Notes under the pieces: model-generated | What the model was told of the DNA's origin: nothing | Seen by the model: only the letters and a program-made list of their open reading frames with translations | Database searches by the model: none | Translations under genes and position numbers: made by a program | Part shown: positions 32,412 through 41,049 of the stretch, in pieces | Position numbering within the stretch: position 1 is the stretch's first letter | How the letters are laid out: each line of letters begins with the position of its first letter | Origin: Clostridia bacterium | Lineage (GTDB): Bacteria > Bacillota > Clostridia > Christensenellales > UBA1242 | DNA: 64,000 bases | Direction: 5' to 3' | Assembly (NCBI GenBank): GCA_017537515.1 | Contig: JAFYKO010000122.1 | Span: forward strand, 24,741-88,740

Positions 32412-33707
32412 TTATACAAAAATGTAATAATTCCATTTTCGTTTATTATAGAAGTTACTAAAGACTGCATTTCCGAAATAGTCGGATAGCAGGAAACGAT
32501 ATTTGAGTTTCGCTTCTTTAACTTTTCGGAATAAGTCCTTCCAAGATTTCACTCCACCAAGCGTTTGCTTCCATCGCTCGTCTTGGGTTTCAACGTTAAA
32601 CCTCGGATAGAACCATCCCTTTTCAAATTTCTTATATGCCCTACGTGCTATTTCAATAGACGCTGCTACCATATCGGGTGTATTTTCATTCCCGTATGCA
32701 AAATTACCCACGATAGACGAATAGGCGGGGTTGACTTCAACCAACTCATACCTGTGTATGCCCGCAAGCATTTTGAGTTTATTCACGAACAGTTGGCGTT
32801 CCCACTTATTATTAGCGAGCCTGTTAAAAGTTTTGCCCTTCTGTTTATCGGACGGCTTCATAGACAAGTCTTCAACCGCTAGTTTACTGCATTTCCAATA
32901 ATCTACAAGTTTGTTAATCCTATGGGCAATAGCAAGCGTTTCGTGTTTCAACTTGTTCGTAAAATACTTTGATTTTATATGGGTGCTTGCTTTACCACTA
33001 GGTTTTGTGAGAGCCGTCAAGTCAAACACCTCTTTGTGCAAGACCTTAAATTCATCATTTTTATCAAACTCAATAACTGACACCCCTATATAGTTGGGGT
33101 TCATATCTATGCCAAGAACCCTGTTCTGTTCCAAGCCCTTGTAGGCTTCATTGTAAATAAGAGTTTCGTCATAAGTAAGAAACAGGTATTTATCCGTAAA
33201 CTTTACCGTAACAGGCATTTTCTTTTGGTCGGCTAACTCTTGAACCTTTGCTAACTCTTGGGCTAACTTCTTTTTTACAGGACAGAACTTTATTTCTTTA
33301 CGAATGCCCCGACTAGGCTTATAGTTCACTACATTATTTTCAAAGTCAAATGAAAACAAACGATTCCCGTGATAGTTAGACTCACCTATACTGCACAGGG
33401 GCATCAACCTTTTTTGTCTAAACTGTTCTTTAGTTATCAATCCTTTAAGGTATTGTTTAAGATTAAGTTTACCACCGAACAGGACTTTCTTACCCTTATT
33501 AAGCGTAACTACCCCGTGGGCTTCCTTTGCTGCGGAAGACGCAAGCCAACTGCATACGCCAAACAAGTTTTGTAATCTCTTACGTGCTTCATTTTCGGAG
33601 CAACCCTCTTGAAGACGGTTGTAAGCCATACGGAACATACTGCTATACACACGTATAGCGTCCGACAGGTCGGGATTGTTCGTAATGGCTAGTTTCAATG
33701 TCTTCAA
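32412..33707 (-). CDS. TnpB-like RuvC nuclease without zinc finger, copy B
   Basis: The 431-residue protein starts at TTG 33707 (MKTLKLAITN), with GGGAGG inside the end of the upstream gene. The RuvC motifs LGIDMNPNYIGVSV, LAVEDLSM and NTPDMVAASIEIARRA are intact, and the CxxC zinc ribbon is absent. Most of the chain is nearly identical to copies A and C. It differs from them in having no promoter of its own. It sits exactly between the stop of a fibre-like gene and the start of the connector-like gene and disrupts neither. It may act as a homing nuclease. Confidence 0.88.
   Translation of the reverse strand: MKTLKLAITNNPDLSDAIRVYSSMFRMAYNRLQEGCSENEARKRLQNLFGVCSWLASSAAKEAHGVVTLNKGKKVLFGGKLNLKQYLKGLITKEQFRQKRLMPLCSIGESNYHGNRLFSFDFENNVVNYKPSRGIRKEIKFCPVKKKLAQELAKVQELADQKKMPVTVKFTDKYLFLTYDETLIYNEAYKGLEQNRVLGIDMNPNYIGVSVIEFDKNDEFKVLHKEVFDLTALTKPSGKASTHIKSKYFTNKLKHETLAIAHRINKLVDYWKCSKLAVEDLSMKPSDKQKGKTFNRLANNKWERQLFVNKLKMLAGIHRYELVEVNPAYSSIVGNFAYGNENTPDMVAASIEIARRAYKKFEKGWFYPRFNVETQDERWKQTLGGVKSWKDLFRKVKEAKLKYRFLLSDYFGNAVFSNFYNKRKWNYYIFV
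32419..32439 (-). other. Conserved 3'-end hairpin of TnpB-like copy B
   Basis: AAAATG (32419-32424) and CATTTT (32434-32439) form a 6-bp stem with a 9-base loop over the last codons of copy B. The position matches the hairpins of copies A and C. Confidence 0.4.
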
Positions 33708-33708
33708 A

Positions 33709-34518
33709 CTAGGACCTCCCCGCCCGCTGCACGGCTACGTCACGGATATGCTTCATAGCGTCGGCAAATTCAGCCAACAGCACCATCTGTGTAGAAGCCA
33801 TAAATTCGGGACCCAACGTGTCAAACACAATGTATTCGCTAACTTCGGCAGCATTCTTAACGCCATCAAGATACAAGCGAACCTTGTAATCAATTTCCAT
33901 TTCGGGACAAAGGTTCACGACACCCGATGTCTTGGAAACATACAGAAGTATCGGGTCTTCGCTTATAGTCTTGTATTGCAAGTTCCCGCCATAGGCAGAC
34001 GGGTCAAGTTGGTTATAGACAGTAACCTGCTCCCAATGGGTAGTATCGCTAGGCGGGTATGCGTCTGCGTCTTCCACATTTTCAATGCAGCGGTAATACT
34101 CATACACGTCGTTGCTGCCCAAATACCAAACAGTGTCGCCCACCCTGTAGTCGCCCTTTTTGGCAAACGGGGCGAACATATAGTAAAGGTCAGCCAACAC
34201 AGCGATAACATTGTAGGACACTTCCTGCGTGGGCAGGAACGTAAATTCAATATCCAGGGCAGCAATCGGTTTACCCGTTTCTTCGCCCTGGCTGTCATAC
34301 ATACACGGAAGGTAACTTGTGCAAGGAAGGTCGGCACCCTCAATAGCGGAATCCGAAATGTCGGACCACTTGAGTGCAGCGACTTCATCCACGGAAGCCA
34401 TCCCGCTAGAAACGTTGCAAAGCGTAGCACCACGGATAATGAGTTTGGCACCCGTAGCGACCGCACGGGCTAACGCAAGGCTACCCTCGTTAGTGAGCAT
34501 ATCATACTTTGTTGCCAT
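33709..34518 (-). CDS. Tail-collar-fibre/baseplate protein with carbohydrate-binding-like insert
   Basis: The 269-residue protein starts MATKYDMLTNEGSLALARAVATGAKLII, which fits the N-terminal domain of phage tail-collar fibres (an LT-x-G then an Ala-rich helix ending in TG). In the middle, YRVGDTVWYLGSNDVYEYYRC...WEQV resembles a CBM5/12-type sugar-binding module. The C-terminus is helical. It probably joins a fibre to the baseplate. TnpB-like copy B starts right after its stop. Confidence 0.6.
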   Translation of the reverse strand: MATKYDMLTNEGSLALARAVATGAKLIIRGATLCNVSSGMASVDEVAALKWSDISDSAIEGADLPCTSYLPCMYDSQGEETGKPIAALDIEFTFLPTQEVSYNVIAVLADLYYMFAPFAKKGDYRVGDTVWYLGSNDVYEYYRCIENVEDADAYPPSDTTHWEQVTVYNQLDPSAYGGNLQYKTISEDPILLYVSKTSGVVNLCPEMEIDYKVRLYLDGVKNAAEVSEYIVFDTLGPEFMASTQMVLLAEFADAMKHIRDVAVQRAGRS

Positions 34519-34520
34519 AA

Positions 34521-34748
34521 CTAAAATTCCTCCAGGGCTTTGTCAACCGTATTTTCGGCAGCGTCCTGCGTAAGACCGCCAACAGGGATAGAAAGAACCA
34601 TCACGTCACTGTCGTAAACGTCAATAGCCACTCCCTTGTCGTCAGCAGACACCGCAGCGGAATAACCCGCAGGCAAATTCCTGTTGGTATATTGCTTCAA
34701 CGCCTGTGCGTCAAGTTCGCTCGCCTCGTTTTTCTTGAACTTCCTCAT
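34521..34748 (-). CDS. Small virion-region protein
   Basis: The 75-residue protein MRKFKKNEASELDAQALKQY... has a basic start and a short alpha/beta body (AVSADDKGVAIDVYDSDVMVLSIPVGGLT). Its ATG comes six bases after a TATATT box and no Shine-Dalgarno sequence is visible, so it may start on a leaderless mRNA in addition to read-through. The function is unknown. Confidence 0.65.
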   Translation of the reverse strand: MRKFKKNEASELDAQALKQYTNRNLPAGYSAAVSADDKGVAIDVYDSDVMVLSIPVGGLTQDAAENTVDKALEEF

Positions 34749-34754
34749 AGTCTA

Positions 34755-34783
34755 AATATACCTTTATTCTTCGTTTTCTTCAA
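34755..34783 (-). promoter_or_regulatory. Promoter inside the 3' end of the large baseplate gene
   Basis: On the minus strand TTGAAG (34783-34778), 17 bases and TATATT (34760-34755) precede ATG 34748 by six bases. It would add a secondary start for the 75- and 269-residue genes and copy B. Confidence 0.55.
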
Positions 34784-37709
34784 ACGTAAACTTGAACAGA
34801 TATTCGGAACTGCTCGCATCGTCAACCAGGCGTTCCGTAAACGGAACGATAATCATACCACGGATGAAGCCGTCCTTGTCCCAAAGATACAGGAAGCGGG
34901 GAATACCTCCGCCAACGCTCAAGGTCGGTTCGTCGGGGTCCCAGGCGAATGTCAAGTTCTTCACTTCGGGGGACGTGACATTCACAATCATACTCTTAAA
35001 GGTTGCAACGTCGCTAACCCAACAACCTACCATCTTTACACCGTCAAGCGGATGCCAATCCGCAAACGGCATAACTTCATCCATAGTCCATTCGGGGTCA
35101 TTGAAGATATACTGCCACTGCAACGCTTCTGCCGTCACTTTCAAAGTGTTCGTATCAATTCGGAGCGTAATAGCAGCCATACCCTTACACAAGTAAATGT
35201 CGGAGCCGTGGCGGTCATTGTCCGTAGGATTCATTTGGGTGGCATCCTCAAAGCCGTCGAACCCGTGGTCGCCAGGACGTGCCTTGTAATCGTCGGTGCC
35301 TGGGGAATCGGGATTACCCAAGCAACCAATCGTATAGCGGGAAGTCCAACACCATTTATATCGGACAACATCACCCATATCGTCGTAATCAATCCCACGG
35401 GCTACCTTGTAGATTACAGAAGCGTCGTCACCCGTGTATTTGATACGCATATACACAGCCTGGTCAAACGCAAAGTAGCGGTAAGTCCCCTTGTTCACAA
35501 AATCAATGCACTGCGTCCAATCGGAGTCGGGGCTATCTTCTGCCAACGGCTCATAAGAATAGAATACTGTCGGGTAGCATTCCTTGACCTGCATAGTGAT
35601 AAAGTCAAAATACTTGCCAGGGAACAGTTTCAGCCCGATAGGTCCCCCCCAGGAATCCTGCAATACAACAGGCTTGGAAATCCCACGCAGGCGGGTGCGT
35701 CCTACCGTAGTAAGACGGATTTTCAAACGGAAATAAATGTAGATAGGGATTTCGTAAGAAAGCAGCGTAGTGAGTGCGAGCGACAAACCCACAAAGGTGT
35801 CGTCGTCAATCCACTGCAAGCCATCGCCCATATCAATAATGCCGTCCGAAGCCAAGCGGTCCAACAGACTTGCGTCTGCCCTGTAATAGCGGTTGTTCAC
35901 GGAATAATCATATTCCGACACGTTCCTGTCGCTACCGATATGTTCAAACGAATAGAACTTTTCCCAATTACCTGCATCCGTCGTTTCATTGTTGCGGGTG
36001 TAAACCCAAACGGTATCGGGGTCTTCACCTTCCTGGGAATAACGAATCCAGGGCACATCCATATCGGGGTCGTCCTTAACCAAAAGGGAACGTCCCTCGG
36101 TCCAAACCTTGTCAGCCTTTACGGACTTCGCAATCTGCTTGACCTTGCCGATTTCAGTATAAACGTCCTTGATTTCAGCCTTATTGCCACCGTCATACTG
36201 CGAATAGATAACCGACGGGGAACCCCTACGCAGGTTAGTAATATCCATACCAATAGCGTTCATAGCAGCCTTAATACCAGGGAACGTTTCCCTAGTCCTG
36301 TAAAGCAACGCCCACAAAAGAACACTATACTTGGAGCCTAACGCATCCACAAGGGCATACGGAATATCCACCATTTTGGCGTAGATACGGAACGCTTCTT
36401 CACGGGCGGGACAGGTTTTGCTAACCACCGCATTCGTGGCGTTCGTGTAAGGCTTGATTATCGGGTCCCGAAGCATAGTGGAATTACTTTCACTATACAC
36501 TTCGGTCCAATGCGGGTTCTTGTAATGTCCTGGGCGGTAGGCTTCTTCAATACCATCTTCGGCAATAGACGTATCGTTTCGCTGATACAGCGTGATAACG
36601 TTATCGTCAATAACAGACACCAGGTCGCCCGTTGCATAATCCAAGAAATACTTGCGGTCGTAATGACCCCAATAGTGACGAACAGGGAACGCACGGAGCA
36701 GGTCCATCTTAAACAAATAACCACCAACGTCCAGGACCGCCCACAGCGACGTAAGTTCATATTCCCCGTCGGGAAGTCCAATAGGCTCAACGGAGTAATA
36801 GCAACCCCGCAACCAATACGTGCGGTCAACACCGTCCTCGGCAAACGTAGCCGTCGGCAGGACGCTACCCGTGATAGTCTTCTTGTCGTCGTTCGGGTCG
36901 GGATATTGCCTGGTAGGAATATAGTCAAGAGCGTAGTAATCCGAACCGCAATAGTTGACAATATCTCCCTTTGTGTAAACGTCCTGGTTAGAGAACTGCG
37001 GGCAAATAAGCGTCACGCCTAGCATACGAGGAATGCCATTCACGACAACTTCGGTGCCCACAGGAAGACGTGGACCCGAAATGAACAAGCGTTTGTCAAT
37101 CACGATAGCACGGGCAGCCCTATACTTCAATGCAGCAAACTGACTGACCGCTGCGGGAGCGTTAGCCTGTTGGAAATTGTAAATAGGCACACCCGCTTCA
37201 TAGAGAGCCTCATTGAACTGTGGTTCAATCACAAGGCGGTTCAAATCTGCAAGAGCCTTGTTAGAGCGGTTCCACGGGGTCACGATATGGCGAAGCAGCG
37301 GGGGTTCTTCAATAGAAACCCAGGAACGCCAAATGGGTGTAGTTTTTTCGCCACTAACGGAAATCGTGAAGTCCAGGGCATACAGACCTGGTGTTTCGGG
37401 GTTAGGGTGGTTCACAGAAACCCTATCCGAAACGTCAACGGAATAGTTCCCGTAGGACACTTCCACACGGGGATATTCCACAACGTAGTCAACGTAAGCG
37501 TCAACTTTCAAAACTTCTGCGGGCAACTGCGTAAGCGTGATAGTGGGCTTCACGTCTTCGGGCAGAGGTTCCGTAACATAGCCCGAAATAAACTCACGCC
37601 AATACGTCAAGAGGGTGTCGTCTTCAACAGGGCGAAGCACAACTTCGTCCGAAGACGCAGACACGACAATGTAAGTCCGTTTATAACTTGTATCTACAAA
37701 TCCGTTCAT
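34764..37709 (-). CDS. Large baseplate protein (gp7 position)
   Basis: The product is about 981 residues from ATG 37709, with GAGAGG upstream. It is mainly beta-rich with many Tyr, Trp and Asp. A helical stretch (AREEAFRIYAKMVDIPYALVDALG) recalls P2 gpI-like tail proteins, and VYTKGDIVNYCGSDYYALD resembles a sugar-binding loop. T4 gp7 is 1032 residues and also follows gp6, so a wedge or fibre-anchoring role is likely. The call rests on size, order and composition. Confidence 0.55.
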   Translation of the reverse strand: MNGFVDTSYKRTYIVVSASSDEVVLRPVEDDTLLTYWREFISGYVTEPLPEDVKPTITLTQLPAEVLKVDAYVDYVVEYPRVEVSYGNYSVDVSDRVSVNHPNPETPGLYALDFTISVSGEKTTPIWRSWVSIEEPPLLRHIVTPWNRSNKALADLNRLVIEPQFNEALYEAGVPIYNFQQANAPAAVSQFAALKYRAARAIVIDKRLFISGPRLPVGTEVVVNGIPRMLGVTLICPQFSNQDVYTKGDIVNYCGSDYYALDYIPTRQYPDPNDDKKTITGSVLPTATFAEDGVDRTYWLRGCYYSVEPIGLPDGEYELTSLWAVLDVGGYLFKMDLLRAFPVRHYWGHYDRKYFLDYATGDLVSVIDDNVITLYQRNDTSIAEDGIEEAYRPGHYKNPHWTEVYSESNSTMLRDPIIKPYTNATNAVVSKTCPAREEAFRIYAKMVDIPYALVDALGSKYSVLLWALLYRTRETFPGIKAAMNAIGMDITNLRRGSPSVIYSQYDGGNKAEIKDVYTEIGKVKQIAKSVKADKVWTEGRSLLVKDDPDMDVPWIRYSQEGEDPDTVWVYTRNNETTDAGNWEKFYSFEHIGSDRNVSEYDYSVNNRYYRADASLLDRLASDGIIDMGDGLQWIDDDTFVGLSLALTTLLSYEIPIYIYFRLKIRLTTVGRTRLRGISKPVVLQDSWGGPIGLKLFPGKYFDFITMQVKECYPTVFYSYEPLAEDSPDSDWTQCIDFVNKGTYRYFAFDQAVYMRIKYTGDDASVIYKVARGIDYDDMGDVVRYKWCWTSRYTIGCLGNPDSPGTDDYKARPGDHGFDGFEDATQMNPTDNDRHGSDIYLCKGMAAITLRIDTNTLKVTAEALQWQYIFNDPEWTMDEVMPFADWHPLDGVKMVGCWVSDVATFKSMIVNVTSPEVKNLTFAWDPDEPTLSVGGGIPRFLYLWDKDGFIRGMIIVPFTERLVDDASSSEYLFKFTFEENEE

Positions 37710-37720
37710 TAGCCAACCTC

Positions 37721-39067
37721 TCAATCATATTCCGTCGGGGACATAGGCATCATATAGGCATACAGGATTCCACCTATAATGGACCACTTAAAGATAAAAT
37801 CTATTGACGAATATGGTGGGAACGTAATGTAGTTCAAGTCTTCCACGGCACCGTAAACAGTGTCGTCTTTTTTAATAGAACCCTGTGCTGCGGAACCAGC
37901 TATGTCGCCAAATGTAGTGGCAACGGCACCCACTACGTTTGTAATCCACGCACTTTCCCGCTCGCTATCTATTTTGGCAACGGTGAAAGCCCAGGCGTTG
38001 CACAACTTTAATTTCTTGGAAGTCGGATTACGAACCTGGAATACCCTGTTAGCACGTTCTTCTGTAGGTTCCAACAACGTCACATAGCAAGTACCATACC
38101 AATGGTCTTTCGTGCGGGTGCCCTTAAACGGATAAAGCATAACAATGTTCGGGACTTCCGTTTCAGCCATTTCCTCGGTCATACTGTAATCGGGATAGTT
38201 TACCTTTGGCAGCGGATAAGTTTCAAACTCAATGTCAGTATAACCTCCATCGCCACGTCCCGAACTTCCACCATACGATATGCCCTTGAACACGGGTATT
38301 TCAACAATCACACCTGCGTGATAAGACTTGAACTGACGGGTATATTCGGAATAACTGTTATAGTCATAACGGAAATACCCCGTCACCTTATACAACCCCC
38401 ACACATCCCTGGATTCACACTGCGTATAGCACGACAAGTCATAAGAACCATTCCACCTGGTAGGGAACTTCAAGGCTGCGTCCCACCTAATCTTCGACAA
38501 GTCCACTGTAAGCGGATTGATAAACGGAGAATCGCTTCTGTTTTGAATACTTCCGTTTTCAAGGTTTAGTTCGTTCGTTTCAGCAACCTGCGAAACGTTA
38601 GCGTTATACGTTGAAAGTTCTTCTGTAGCCTCCAACTTCGTAATGATAGCGTCGCTAGGAATATCCACAGAATCTGCCACCAACTCTACAATAGTCCCGT
38701 CAGTTATTTGCAGGTCTGTGGAAGTGTCACCTATTTCGGGAAAGTTCGCTTTAAGCGGGGAACCCTCAATGTCAAGATTCAAAGTCGTCTTTTGATACTT
38801 ACCACCCTGGATAGGAATAGTAGTTATTTCGGGGATTAACTCCGCAACGGCACCTACAATTACTTTCAAAAAAGTAGCATTACACATACCCCGAACAAAT
38901 TCAAAAGTAGGCACAACGTCAACGGAGCCATCAGACCACTTGATTTCAACAACGCCCTTGTCATCACTGCTATCTTCGGGATGCAGGTCATACAAGGCGT
39001 AAAGAAAAGCCTTTACGTCAAATTGAAGTTCCCTAAAAGTCCGAATAGCCGTATGAGCGTTCAACAT
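37721..39067 (-). CDS. Baseplate-associated appendage protein 3 of 3
   Basis: The 448-residue protein has an N-terminal helix-strand domain (FRELQFDVKAFLYALYDL...VVEIKWSDGSVDVVPTFEF), a beta-rich body and a C-terminal YITFPPYSSIDFIFKWSIIGG motif. The C-terminal motif and the N-terminal pattern recur in the upstream 405-residue protein, and the N-terminal pattern also in the 252-residue one. The three are probably paralogues attached to the baseplate. A role in surface binding is inferred from position. Confidence 0.6.
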   Translation of the reverse strand: MLNAHTAIRTFRELQFDVKAFLYALYDLHPEDSSDDKGVVEIKWSDGSVDVVPTFEFVRGMCNATFLKVIVGAVAELIPEITTIPIQGGKYQKTTLNLDIEGSPLKANFPEIGDTSTDLQITDGTIVELVADSVDIPSDAIITKLEATEELSTYNANVSQVAETNELNLENGSIQNRSDSPFINPLTVDLSKIRWDAALKFPTRWNGSYDLSCYTQCESRDVWGLYKVTGYFRYDYNSYSEYTRQFKSYHAGVIVEIPVFKGISYGGSSGRGDGGYTDIEFETYPLPKVNYPDYSMTEEMAETEVPNIVMLYPFKGTRTKDHWYGTCYVTLLEPTEERANRVFQVRNPTSKKLKLCNAWAFTVAKIDSERESAWITNVVGAVATTFGDIAGSAAQGSIKKDDTVYGAVEDLNYITFPPYSSIDFIFKWSIIGGILYAYMMPMSPTEYD

Positions 39068-39070
39068 AAG

Positions 39071-40288
39071 TTAAGAAAGTTCCAATATGTAGGTTACAGT
39101 TTTTTCCGAAATATTAGCGTCAGTCCCTTGGATGCATCCAACAATGAAGCGGAAGCACGAATACGGAGGGATTTTCGTGTATTCGCCAAAGTCGATAGAC
39201 TCAACCATCCCGTTAGTCCCGACTACCAGGCTCATTCGTCTGTAAATATACCATTCGTTTTCATAAGTTTGGTAGTAAATTTCCTTACCAATATCATCCG
39301 CAGAAAACGACGTAATGTATAAAGCACCGTAATCGCCCTGGGAAGGAGCATAACCACCCGTAGGGAATGCCATTAAAGCAGCGAACTGATATGCAGACCT
39401 GTCAAACCTCACAAGGTAGAAGTTAGAACTGTTGAAGTCCGCAACGTAAGCCCCGACATTAGCTGGAACTTCTAGGGGAGTCAGCGGGGCAATAATACCC
39501 GCCTTACGGTTGAAACTAGAATACTTTGTGTTACCACAAATTTGAATCAAGTCGGGAACGGCAGACGTAGCCTTTAATGTCTGCGGGTCTTCTGCGACTG
39601 CGAACCCAAAGTCAGTCGGGGACAATTTACCGTTGCCCGCATTCATAACCCACTGACCGTTGTCAAGGTTCAACAATTTGTAGGCATCGTCAAGCGGTTG
39701 GTCGTTTCGGTAGAACATTCTACGAACACGCTGCGGTGCAAACTTGCGAACACCCGTAACAAGTATTCCATCGCAAGACAACGACGACCCAACTGAAAGA
39801 ACGTTTGTCTTCACTTTCTGTGCGTTCAAGTTCATAGTATTCAAGTTCTCAAACGACATACTACCAAATTTTACGGAACCACCACTAACTTTTGTCTTTC
39901 CCTTAATGGAACGAATTGTGGCACCATTGGCAGTAACATATCGGGCATAACACTGCTGAATTGTAGCCGAAATAACCTTGCTGCAAGACACAGAAACCTT
40001 ATAACCATCGCTATCGGTCACACACAAATTACCGTCAGCATCAACAGACAACTTAACTTTCTTGCCAACGCCTTGACCGCCCAAATACAATTCGTCAAAC
40101 TTGCCATCCTTGTAATTGGAAACCAGGTCCAGGACAGACTGCACGGTGATGCTGTATTTGCCCATATTGAACGTGACGGGTTCCTTGCCGTTAAGCAGGG
40201 ACTTCAACTTCAATATGAGTTCAACAAAGTCGTCGTTAGCCGACTTCATCTCTTCAAGAGAGGTAGAACTATCTGCTACACTAGCCAT
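39071..40288 (-). CDS. Baseplate-associated appendage protein 2 of 3
   Basis: The 405-residue protein has an N-terminal helix-strand domain (DDFVELILKLKSLLNGKEPVTFNMGKYSITVQSVLDLV), then repeated strand-rich segments (YLGGQGVGKKVKLSVDADGNLCVTDSDG and similar) as in fibres. Its C-terminus, YTKIPPYSCFRFIVGC, matches that of the next protein. It overlaps the 252-residue gene at its start by one base. It is probably an adhesin-like appendage. Confidence 0.6.
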   Translation of the reverse strand: MASVADSSTSLEEMKSANDDFVELILKLKSLLNGKEPVTFNMGKYSITVQSVLDLVSNYKDGKFDELYLGGQGVGKKVKLSVDADGNLCVTDSDGYKVSVSCSKVISATIQQCYARYVTANGATIRSIKGKTKVSGGSVKFGSMSFENLNTMNLNAQKVKTNVLSVGSSLSCDGILVTGVRKFAPQRVRRMFYRNDQPLDDAYKLLNLDNGQWVMNAGNGKLSPTDFGFAVAEDPQTLKATSAVPDLIQICGNTKYSSFNRKAGIIAPLTPLEVPANVGAYVADFNSSNFYLVRFDRSAYQFAALMAFPTGGYAPSQGDYGALYITSFSADDIGKEIYYQTYENEWYIYRRMSLVVGTNGMVESIDFGEYTKIPPYSCFRFIVGCIQGTDANISEKTVTYILELS

Positions 40289-41046
40289 TAAATTGCCCCT
40301 TCGTCGTCATTCTTCATTTCAAAAATGTTCACACGGTCCTGCCCGATAGCCGCCCAAACAAGGAACGTGACATTACGATACACAGGCAGCACACGGGTAT
40401 AATAACCATTAGCGTCTGCATCGTTATACCAAAGTTTAAGGGTTACATCGTCGCCATTTGGGTTCGTGTTTACGAATGTGACCTGCGTGTAATACTGCTT
40501 ACCGCTATACAGGCTATTCGCCACTCCCGTAGGCATAGACTTGATATGGAAGTCAAACGACGTAATCGGGGTTCCACCACTATCGGTTGCCCAACCCACG
40601 AAGATAACAGGTTCTAGTTGGTGCATCCTAACGTTAATGTTATTCGTGGTTGGCATACATACAGAAGACACTTCTGCCCGCATAAACTTGGCATAAGACT
40701 CCCAACCAACACGGGACGGGTCATACGGGTTGCCCCCCTCGTCGTGCCACGCATTAGACGTGCGGTCCGTAGCAGAAATTCTACCGTCCACACGATACGC
40801 TGAAAACTTCACTGTCTTACAGGTAGGCTCGTTAAGGGACAAACCAGCAATCAAGTCGTTTCGGATTTTCGCCAGGTTATCTACCTTGTGGACCCCGTTA
40901 GACAACTGAATTTCCACAGTTCGGGGCGTATCGGTGTTGCAAATCAAGTCCCACTTGGTTACGATTTCAGCAACGTCACTTTGGGACTGCCCAAGCAACT
41001 TCAAGGCAGCAGCGAAATCTACAATAGCAGCAGGCATTTGTTCCAT
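40288..41046 (-). CDS. Baseplate-associated appendage protein 1 of 3
   Basis: The 252-residue protein begins with a helix (IVDFAAALKLLGQSQSDVAEIVTKW) and a strand pair (RTVEIQLSNGVHKVDNLAKIRNDL), as in the two following proteins. The remainder is beta-rich (MHQLEPVIFVGWATDSGG, QYYTQVTFVNTNPNG). It starts just after the gp6-like gene, where baseplate wedge partners or fibre adaptors are encoded. The family is not recognised. Confidence 0.6.
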   Translation of the reverse strand: MEQMPAAIVDFAAALKLLGQSQSDVAEIVTKWDLICNTDTPRTVEIQLSNGVHKVDNLAKIRNDLIAGLSLNEPTCKTVKFSAYRVDGRISATDRTSNAWHDEGGNPYDPSRVGWESYAKFMRAEVSSVCMPTTNNINVRMHQLEPVIFVGWATDSGGTPITSFDFHIKSMPTGVANSLYSGKQYYTQVTFVNTNPNGDDVTLKLWYNDADANGYYTRVLPVYRNVTFLVWAAIGQDRVNIFEMKNDDEGAI

Positions 41047-41049
41047 AGT

